Assembly (NCBI RefSeq): GCF_030269925.1
Contig: NC_085133.1
Coordinates: forward strand, 6,778,001-6,842,000
Length of the DNA: 64,000 nucleotides
Reading direction: 5' to 3'
Origin: Bombyx mori
Lineage: Eukaryota > Arthropoda > Insecta > Lepidoptera > Bombycidae
Shown: one piece after another, positions 55,755-64,000 of the stretch
How the letters are laid out: every line of letters starts with the position of its first letter
Numbering within the stretch: the first letter of the stretch is position 1
Made by a program: the position numbers and the translations under genes
Notes under the pieces: model-generated
The model's database searches: none
What the model was told of the DNA's origin: nothing
Seen by the model: the letters and a program-made list of their open reading frames with translations, nothing else

Positions 55755-56020
55755 CCGGTCACCGTCCTCGTCGAACCCGTTGCATGCGACGAAGGGCTCG
55801 ACGAGCGAATTAACCCATTGACACAGCCCACTGAGTTTCTCGCCGGTTTTTTTCAGTGGGTCACGTTTCCGATCCGGTGGTAGATTCTGCGAAGCGCTGC
55901 TCTGCTAGGATTAGTGTTAGCAAAATTCCGGTTTAAGCCCCGTAAGCTCACCTAAATGTTAGGGCGAAGCTGAAATAGCCTCTCAAGGCTATCAGCATAG
56001 GTAGGGGAAGAAAAGGTTTT
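55755..56020 (+). mobile_element. LINE family B 3' end with RT tail
   Basis: CCGGTCACCGTCCTCGTCGA (basic RT tail) through the UTR core, GTAAGCTCACCTAAATGTTA and GGCTATCAGCATAGGTAGGG to an A-rich end. Confidence 0.88.
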
Positions 56021-56029
56021 TTTGGGATA

Positions 56030-56125
56030 TATGGGTCGCTGGTGGCTCGATTTACCAGCGTCAACCAGGCCAGGCGGACAGATGAGCACAGGCTATGCCA
56101 GGAGAAATGGGGCTTTCTAGCAATT
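56030..56125 (-). mobile_element. LINE family A 3' UTR fragment
   Basis: GGTCGCTGGTGGCTCGATTT, CGTCAACCAGGCCAGGCGGA, GCCAGGAGAAATGGGGCTTT match 9425-9500 with many changes. Confidence 0.6.
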
Positions 56126-56129
56126 GGTT

Positions 56130-56375
56130 AAGTTCTTTTTATTGGTTAGGCAGGTGGATGATCTCACGGTCCACCTGATGTTAAGTGGTTACCGGAGCCC
56201 ATAGACAACTACAATGTAAATGCCGCCGCACCTTTAGATATGAGTTCTAAGGTCTCAGTATAGTTACAACGGCTGCCCCACCCTTAAAGACGAAAGGCTT
56301 TCTGCTTCACCGCAGAAAATAAGGAGGGTGGTGGCCCACCCGCGCGGACTCACAATAGGTCCTACCACCAGTGCT
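56130..56375 (-). repeat. Bm1 SINE, 5'-truncated
   Basis: GGTTAGGCAGGTGGATGATC to CAATAGGTCCTACCACCAGT. Moderately diverged. Confidence 0.88.
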
Positions 56376-56379
56376 TCCG

Positions 56380-56900
56380 AAAAAAAATTGGTAATTCAAG
56401 GATAGTTGATGCTGCGAAAATTGGTAGATAGCGGCCTTGATAAGGGAATAGTAGATAAACGAAGTAACTTACCGACGCTGACTTCATATACGCACGGACG
56501 AATGAGAAGGTGGCTTTACACTGAAGTCTATTTCTTTGTGCAACCGTTTCCCAGTTACAAGAAGAAAACTAGATGTTTCATTGTTTGTTTGAAATTTAGA
56601 AGAGAAATTGATATAGGCAGATCTATTTCCCCTCACCATGGCGGACTCCGAGGTCTAATTAAATATATTTACTTCTAAGTGGTGCCAAAACAAAACAAAA
56701 AATATTCTGAATTCAACTTTAATAAAAACATGGACTGTATTTTGCTAATAAATACCACTGATATTTGCCCAAAACTATAAGGTAGTTGATTTTACACCCT
56801 TGAAACCCTTTCTGAACCCGACTGATAGGTTGCGCAAGAAAACGATTTGAGTGTGATAGCCTATAGTGTGATAGGATGGATAAAATTATCTTAGGGTGTG
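56380..56900. other. unique sequence
   Basis: A 90-codon plus frame at 56406-56678 has no recognised motif. Confidence 0.3.
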
Positions 56901-56904
56901 TTTG

Positions 56905-57041
56905 TTAATTACTGAGACCTTAGAACTTATATCCCAAGGTGGGTGGCGCATTTACGTTGTAGATGTCTATGGGCTCCAGTAACCACTTAACAACCAGGGC
57001 AGCTCGTTCACCCATCTAAGGAATAAAAAAATAAAAAAAAT
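56905..57041 (+). repeat. Bm1 SINE, 5'-truncated
   Basis: TTACTGAGACCTTAGAACTT to ATCTAAGGAATAAAAAAATA. It sits directly against dispersed repeat R3. Confidence 0.9.
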
Positions 57042-57061
57042 TGCGCTTACGACATCTTCAA

Positions 57062-57587
57062 ATTCTTCTTCCATTCTTCCAAAAACATAATATTTTAACT
57101 GTACCATCCATATATATACAAGAATGTTGTTTGTTTGTTAAAAAGCACCCACAATTATATAAATCGTGTGGCGAGTACTGTCAATTTAATACATGATACC
57201 CTACTAAACTAATGTTACCAAGTATAAATACTCGTTACTACCATACAAACTGTTATCCTATGACTATCAGAATATTTAATAAGATACCAAACAGCATAAG
57301 AGATCTTCCACTAACTCAATTTAAAAGAAAATTATATTTATGGCTAATAGACAAGGCTTATTATAGTGTGCAAGAATTTTTAAATGATAAGTGTTGTACA
57401 TAATAAAATATTAGAATAAGAAGTGATAGAATGTAAAAATAGATAGATTTAGTAAATTTTGTGTTATAATTAATATAAAAATAAATTAAATTTTCGCATG
57501 CCTAAACAGGCGAAATATATGAAGCTAAGTCCTATATCTTGTAAACTATATTTCTGGCGAATAAAGATTTTCTTTCTTTCTTTCTTT
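57062..57587 (+). mobile_element. LINE family E, inserted in repeat R3
   Basis: RT C-terminal frame, a 3' UTR with GCCTAAACAGGCGAAATATA, AATAAAG at 57560 and a (TTTC)n tail. R3 is interrupted between GCTTACGACATCTTCAA (57045-57061) and CTTCAAGATAAGTTTGC (57588 on), with CTTCAA on both sides as the likely target duplication. Confidence 0.82.
57069..57403 (+). pseudogene. LINE RT C-terminus with one stop
   Basis: Frame HNILTVPSIYIQECCLFVKK, then YHTNCYPMTIRIFNKIPNSI and QFKRKLYLWL up to the stop at 57401-57403. 'TVPSiyi.E.ClFVKK' and 'iFNkiP..i' are C-terminal signatures of non-LTR RTs. An in-frame TGA at 57194-57196 interrupts it; the ATG at 57212 is therefore not a true start. Confidence 0.8.
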
Positions 57588-57590
57588 CTT
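57567..57590. repeat. (TTTC)n tail
   Basis: TTTCTTTCTTTCTTTC-type run, the 3' tail of the preceding LINE. Confidence 0.92.
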
Positions 57591-57695
57591 CAAGATAAGT
57601 TTGCATGTACACATGTTCCGCAAAATATCATTCAGACTCTCGGTCAACTGAGCGATTTCAGCCGCTAGGAGAAAGATTTTTTCTTTATGAATTCC
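57588..57695 (+). repeat. dispersed repeat R3, copy 2 (right part)
   Basis: CTTCAAGATAAGTTTGCATG, ACTCTCGGTCAACTGAGCGA, GCTAGGAGAAAGATTTTTTC align with 50400-50512. Confidence 0.6.
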
Positions 57696-57699
57696 TCCG

Positions 57700-58250
57700 A
57701 ACCGGACATAGCTTCGTGGATTCGTTCAAAACACCATTCCAAGTTTCAATATTCAGTTGAATCTCCAGAATCTAATGTAAGAATTATTAAAAAGAGTTCG
57801 GCTAGCCCGCACCCGTCAATAATAAAGAAATCAATCTTAAAACAAACAAGCGTTTTTTTTTATAATTGAAAAGCAAAAAGTTTGATGTCGTATTTCAATT
57901 ATAATTATTACCGTTTACGGTCGTAAATGCAGTCAATAAATTACTATGGATGTTTAGGCCATAGATGGGCGGCCCGTGACAGATTGACACTGACAGTACT
58001 CGATACGCTAGTAAGGGCGGTCGCACACGAAGCACATCCAAATTAACAAAACTTGTCATTTTTAATCGGGTAATTTTTTTGACAATTTTGTTTAAAAATA
58101 TGAAGAGAAAAACAGAAAGAGATCTAGACGGCTTAATTTGTGGAGAGGTAGACAGACTGACCAAGCTTCTGAAGCGATAACTTATAAAAAACTCAGGCGT
58201 CTTCTTATGATGCTTTGCGACTTAGAGGGAGGGTGATGAAAAAAAACATT
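57700..58250. other. unique sequence
   Basis: Nothing recognised. Confidence 0.35.
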
Positions 58251-58257
58251 TACAGCT

Positions 58258-58655
58258 TTTTTTTTTATTGCTTAGGTGGGTCGACGAGCTCACGGCCCAC
58301 CTGGTGTTAAGTGGTTAACGGCGCCCATAGACATCTACAACGTCAATGCCGTCACCCACCTTGAGATATGAGTTGTAAGGTCTCAACAGTACAACAGCTG
58401 CCCCGCCCTTTAAACGAAAACATTATTATTACTGCTTCACGACAGAAACAAGCAGGATGGTGGCACCTATCCGTGCGGACTCACAAGATGCTCTACCACC
58501 AATAATTACGCAAATCATAATTTTATGGCTTTGATTTTGATTACACGATATTATTCTTTCACCGTGGCAGTCAATCGTGAACATTTGTTAAGTACGTATT
58601 GCATCGTTATTTACGAATGCACCGGACGTCTTATCCTTTAGGCCACGACGACTTC
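58258..58655 (-). repeat. Bm1 SINE, head partly deleted
   Basis: Antisense. T-run, body, then TTAAGTACGTATTGCATCGT joins to the box A side (TTAGGCCACGACGACTT); the box B piece is missing. Confidence 0.93.
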
Positions 58656-58894
58656 TAAGCTAAGCGATGCTAAAGATACGAGTAAAGTAAGGTGCGATGC
58701 CTTCAACAGAAAGTGAGTTATAGTGAGTGCTCCTGAGCTTATACATACTTGATTGCTACCGTCGTTTAGCCGTACATACATTTAATTAAAAAAAAAACTA
58801 CCCGCTTATAAACAAACGCTGCAAAAACCACATTGTAAATACGAGCAGCGCATTGTAATAAAGTCGCTTCGCTATCAATGTCGGTCGTTGTCGC

Positions 58895-58950
58895 CGTCTC
58901 GATTATGAACGAGAACTCGGATCGTCTCGATTATGAACGAGAACTCGGAT
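58895..58950. repeat. perfect 28-bp tandem duplication
   Basis: CGTCTCGATTATGAACGAGA and the next 8 bases occur twice without gap or change (58895-58922, 58923-58950). Confidence 0.97.
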
Positions 58951-59000
58951 GCTATTTAATGAATCGATTCTACGTTCACATTTCGTTTCGTTTCGCGAAA

Positions 59001-59340
59001 TACGTACTTAACAAATGTTCACGATTGACTTCCACGGTGAAGGGATAACGTCGTGTAATAAAAATCGAACCCGCAACAATTATAATTTGCGTAATTACTG
59101 GTGGTAGGACCTCTTGTGAATCCGCGCGGGTAGGTACCATCGCCCTGCTTATTTCGGCCGTGAAGCAGTAATGCGTTTCGGTTTGAAGGGTGGGGCAGCC
59201 GTTGTAACTGTACTGAGACCTTAGAACTTATATCCCAAGGTGCGTGGCGCATTTACGTTGTAGATGTCTATGGGCTCCAGTTACCACTTAACACTAGGTG
59301 GGCTGTGAGCTTGTCCACTCAACTAACCAATAAAAAAAAA
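59001..59340 (+). repeat. Bm1 SINE without head
   Basis: AATACGTACTTAACAAATGT through the body to AACTAACCAATAAAAAAAAA. Inverted relative to 58258-58655. Confidence 0.94.
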
Positions 59341-62300
59341 AGTTAAAACCCAACGCTGAAACTTCTCGATCGCCCAAGATAACTAAGCCAAGTCTTCTAG
59401 TCAAAAACTAAGCCGAGTGCCAAACAAAAGTGGGAAACATTTTCAAATGTTCTTCGATTCGAATAATTACTTTCATATTGCTACATCGGTACCAACACAA
59501 CGAAACGAACAACAAAACTTGCAGATCCCATCCTCTTTCGTATTTGGTACTAAGGTCGTCGCGCCGCACATGTAGTTCCTGTAAATCAATTACGGTCGCT
59601 TCTCGTTCTTAACTTGTACCGATAAGGATCATATTCGCCTGACAGATATTTGTTTAAAAACAGCTGCGACTCGGAACACACACAATACTGCACTTAAGAG
59701 CGTTTTACGAAAGTTCATTTTCAAATATAAAGAACCAATCAATGAACCGGTCCCGATGAAATGCGAAATGGATTATTTTTTCAAAAATGGAATTAAGAGA
59801 CAATAAACGTTCATTGTTTCAAAGATGGCGGATCGGCACTCGTTCAAATATGAGATTGTTATGAATGAACGTGTTCGAATGGCTTATGATAATTTTAGTA
59901 TTGCTTTGTATTTAAGAATTCATAATATGGTATTAATGACAGATTAAAGTTGTGTTGTGTTGAACACGGCCAATAATCATTAACGTGATCATAGATTATG
60001 ATTTATGGCCAGCGATGGTTAAGTATGTAACACTTTTCGTATCTCTAAATTTACTTATACATAGGAATTAGACAGGGTAGTGGTACAAAAAATCTTTAAT
60101 TTCCTATTCTTCATTGAATCCTTTAGATCTTTTAAGACATGAAAAGATAGAGCGATGCTAATTTAGGCCGATATCGCATAGCTAATGGACAACCGAAATT
60201 GTTTAATAGGATTTATTTTCGTTATATTTGAATAACTAATTAATTTTTCAAATATTAATCGATTTTGCGTTACACTAATTTAAATTTAACTATCGGTCCT
60301 TTTGCCTGCTATACGACGTTCGGATTATCACGAATAGAAATAAAGCAAGACTGTCGCATTAAAACATAATAGCTCGTTCGTTTATTGCGAAACTTAATTT
60401 CCGTGAGAAATTTCTTAAGTGTGCCTTTATGAAACAGGAATCCGATGTTATTACACTGTTTTTATTGGATACTAGTTTAATTATACTAAAAAAAATTCTG
60501 AATAAATTAATTACAACTAATAAATCGATCGTCTCAAAATGTGTATGTATTTATATTCGACCGTTTTCGACGAATGTTTACACGTGCAAAGGAGTTCGAA
60601 ATTCAATAAAAATTAAGAAATAAAAATTCGATATTCGAATTCTGTTGTTGGAGTTTAAATATAAAAATCGAACATCATATTTCAAACGAGACGCGCTCCT
60701 CAGCTGGCGGATAGATTAGTGACGTGTCACACGCTTCCAGAAAGCTGTATAGTACGTTATGAGTAATTTAAATAGAGCGCTCCCTCAATTGGGGTTAATT
60801 CTCGTGTTTAAGGAATATGTAGAGTTTAATTATGAGAACGTGAGGAACGGGCGCTCTCGTGTCGTTCTGATAATGTTTTGGTTGTCGTTCATTGATCGAT
60901 TTTTATTCTGATCGTTTTTGTTTGAATTTAATTGAATATATGCTGTAAATGGTATCAAACAACGCTTGCTAAGCATTAGCTCAGAATAAAAAAAACATGA
61001 GAGGTACAAAAATACATTCTAAATGAATTCAAGAACTCAATTTATTTATAAAAGAAAAATCAATTTACTTAACGAGCTTACAAAGAGAGACTATAGAAGT
61101 TTCTATGAGATCAATTTACCGACCGCGGCAGGTAGCAAATAGTCTCGCCCCGTTAAACTTTCAAATCAATCCGGAAACTTCAAATTCTAATAACATAAAG
61201 AGCACGTTTGCTATCTACTTACATCACAAGACTCGTTTCGACTTTTTACCGAATCGTGAGGCTACTTTTTTGGAGAGCACATATTCAGATGTGTAATGAC
61301 CAATCTCCGGGCGTCGAACAAAAAAAAAAAAACATTCGAAACATTAATGCATCAGTTACTAAACCGTCAGACGAATGCTCTTGCGCATCCTTAACGCATT
61401 CATAATAAGAACAAGACGTTCCATTTTCAAACGGACGAATTACAAACACAGGGAGCATTCCATTTTCAAATGTTGCTTTCGTTCGGTTCATATTCAAATT
61501 TCTGTTTTCAAAATAGAATGTGAATGATTCGTTATGACTGATGCGTTCCAATGAACGGCTCACTGGTTTCGTTACGTATCCGATATACCAATTATACATC
61601 AATAATAAAAACTAGGATCCAGTTAATTAAAACAGTCGATTTCACGGCTGCTCTCGAAATTGTTTTTCTATTTGTCTCTGTGTTATAATTATATCCGTTT
61701 CCGTGTCTGTATAAGTTTGTTATTTTAAAGTTACAACTATGTCGTTTCGATCACTGCCGCTAATTTTTGTAATCGCTCAACTAAAATTTTTGATTCGGGA
61801 ATACGAGTCAGTAAAACGTAGTCGAGTTAACGTCATTAAGAATCTGAGGCTAACAGGAAATTTGACGAATGCCAGTGTCAAAAGTAAAAACTTTCGACTA
61901 TTCATAAGCACTCCCTCACGGCCGGATTGTCCTTTATGAAATCCAATTGGAGGCAATTAAAAGAATTCTGTTCTACAAACACGGGGGCGTATACTTGACA
62001 CGCAATAAATTCTTTATACATTTTTAATTAAGTACAAAACATTGAACGTACTAGTCCATTCCACCGTTTGGGGTCAACACACTGGTTTAACATGGCCAAA
62101 ATATTGTGAGCCCCCAATACTGTATAATATAGAAAATAACATATCAAATTAAATTGGACGCTCCAAGTCCACACGCAGCGTGGTCACCCATCAATCAATG
62201 GGATCATATCGCAGCGCCGAAACGAGCTAGTCATGTCTAAGATCGTGATTTCTAAAATTCCAGTAATATTTTATTCAAATTTTCGGTTGATTGAATGTTC

Positions 62301-64000
62301 TGAGTTTGGTACGCTGCGGTTTCACGGTTTCAGAAAATATAGAACCAAATAGCTAATGATTAATAATACTATTTGCAATTCTAAACATGCGTGTGACTAA
62401 CGTTTGAATAAATTCTATTAAAAGTGTAGAAAAAAAATTGATTTGTAGCATATCAAGATGAAGCGGTCGGTTCCGCGCACCACGCCGCTCGTCATAATCC
62501 ATCTCGAGCCGTTCAATATTTGAATACATTCGAATTTGGAACGCGTTCGAAATATGAACTTAGTGCGTTTCGTTTTTCAATTGCTTCACTTATATTTTGA
62601 ATTTAGAACGATGAGTTCGAGATAAGAATTCCGTTTGATTTTTTTTTTACTTTACCGAGTGACGTCGGAAATATTGAAATTTAGAACACACGCTTTTACG
62701 TCCAGACGTTTTTTTTTATTAACCAATAAATTTGTCTAGGCATTGTATTGTCATTGGAGTATGAAAGGTGCGATAGAGAAATCGCATTTGTGTAATTCTG
62801 TCCGCGTTGCGGGTTACGTAAGTTGTTGTATTGTGTATGCGAGGGGTCGGCACGCGCCGGCTTCACGTATTCGCAATAAGGCAAGCGGGGTGGCCATCAC
62901 ATTCTTTAACGAACGCATACCTCATAGATAAAAACCATACGATTTATAATGGGCTTATGCTAATATCGAAAACTAGACGGAATATGTTAACGTGGAAATG
63001 TATGTCTTGATCAATATTAGTATTCTATTGTTGTAGACAATCAATTATGAGGAAGATAAACATTTATGTCAAGATCGACTTTTAGGTGTAAATCATAAAA
63101 CAAAAAAAAACATTCAAAGCTTTCTAAAAATAACTGTGCATGGATAGATAAGACGTGACAATTCAGTCGAGTAAAAGAGAGTCAATTTCCTCGCGAAATT
63201 ATCGCATTAACACCATGTATGTAAGTGAGAGGTCACATCTTTGAGATGTTAAGACAATGCCCAATGACACGAGGAGGGTTGGAGGGGGGAGGGGGCTGTA
63301 ATTATTCGCTGCTAGCTCGAGGACCACGCCCGCCATTGTGGCGCTAAACATGGGCTTTACGGCGACTCTATGGTCTCGCTTGACGAGCCCGTTGCCTACT
63401 AATAAGCTAAAAAAAGTTACAAGTTCACGCTTCACTGGAACGTCATCGGGGTTATTCGAATTTCGAACTATCCATTGAGTTGTTAAAAATTTTTTGTTCT
63501 TGTTTATTTTCATCTACGATTTATCAGAATCTTAGACAAAAACGAATTATGGATTTTTTTCTTGTCACCTGCTCCATCAATTATTTTAAAAAAAGTTCTT
63601 TTTTTAACCTCTAAATACGTATTCAACAATACTATCACAATTATTTTTACGTAAACATAAAAGAGAAATAATTTCAAAACATCAATTTTTAAACAAGGAA
63701 TGATTTTATTAAGCCGGAACCTTGCCCTGACAACAGGCTGAGAAACATACAAAAGCAACAACAAATCCATCCAGCGTGTATTTTAAAACATCGATACAGT
63801 TACTGGTAGCAATAAAATCAATCATTTTCTTCATAACCGTGTTCCGACTCAGTTTTTTACATTTACCTCCCGACTGTACAGAATTAGGCTTAAAAATAGA
63901 TATTTTGAGTGCTCCGCGTATTATAGTGATGTGAAATAAATGAATTACACACGGAAAATATCGATTATAATAAATCATGAGTTTCGACGTTAACATACTT
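59341..64000. other. 4.7-kb stretch without recognised mobile elements
   Basis: No Bm1, LINE or Helitron recognised, apart from a possible 20-base SINE scrap at 60070. TTCGAA occurs nine times between 59458 and 63467. GC-richer patches at 60680-60880 and 62460-62900. No exon could be supported; the minus frame at 63709-63996 ends in CCQGKVPA at a stop overlapping AATAAA but has no recognised family. Confidence 0.4.

Noticed and set aside
63709..63996. Possible last exon of a minus-strand gene (stop overlapping AATAAA)
   Set aside because: No splice acceptor or homology could be supported, and the window ends at 64000; noted but not called.

Overview
The window is AT-rich lepidopteran nuclear DNA, most probably from Bombyx (silkmoth, B. 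mori or B. mandarina). The main reason is about three dozen full, truncated or decayed copies of one tRNA-headed SINE that I recognise as Bm1, the abundant Bombyx SINE. Non-LTR retrotransposon tails, short Helitron-like elements and a piggyBac-type MITE fit the same assignment. There are no bacterial-style operons, RNA operons or CRISPR arrays. I found no convincing protein-coding host exon. Nearly all readable protein sequence belongs to retrotransposons.

Layout. 0-18 kb: dense Bm1 copies in both orientations, a very young GC-rich LINE 3' fragment with a perfect target-site duplication (1.4 kb), a piggyBac-type MITE (8.5 kb), a LINE with an open reverse-transcriptase C-terminus (9.4-10.3 kb) and related LINE tails. 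18-20.8 kb: no recognisable repeat. 20.8-30.5 kb: LINE tails, a Helitron (23.9 kb), a LINE inserted into a Bm1 (25.06 kb), an I/R1-like LINE end (25.9 kb) and a repeat-poor stretch with a TATA/Inr candidate (27.6 kb). 30.5-36.5 kb: mostly unique, with decayed SINE pieces. 36.7-40.3 kb: a three-layer nest, with an RTE-type LINE inside a Bm1 and a CR1/jockey-like LINE inside the RTE. 41.6-42.1 kb: a 198-bp tandem repeat. 43.2-45.1 kb: a repeat-free stretch with CpG-rich segments and a TATA-less promoter and first-exon candidate. 45.1-59.3 kb: SINEs, LINE tails, a second Helitron (49.5 kb) and a LINE inside a dispersed repeat (57.06 kb). 59.34-64 kb: no recognised mobile element.

How the parts relate. 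Bm1 has no protein and must borrow a LINE's machinery. The autonomous families here (RTE, CR1/jockey-like, I/R1-like and three recurrent LINE tails called A, B and C) are all broken or 5'-truncated, so nothing in the window looks able to move by itself. Families A and B share 3'-UTR sequence and a similar basic RT tail, so they are sister lineages. The nesting gives a relative chronology: Bm1 first, then RTE, then the CR1/jockey-like LINE.

The best leads are the nest and the deletion that accompanies its inner insertion, the young R1-like fragment, the tandem repeat that contains a Bm1 scrap, the inverted repeats flanking a Bm1 at 17.6/18.1 kb, and the candidate promoter near 43.98 kb. I did not find clear evidence of a new functional system; the novelty is structural and mobile-element based.
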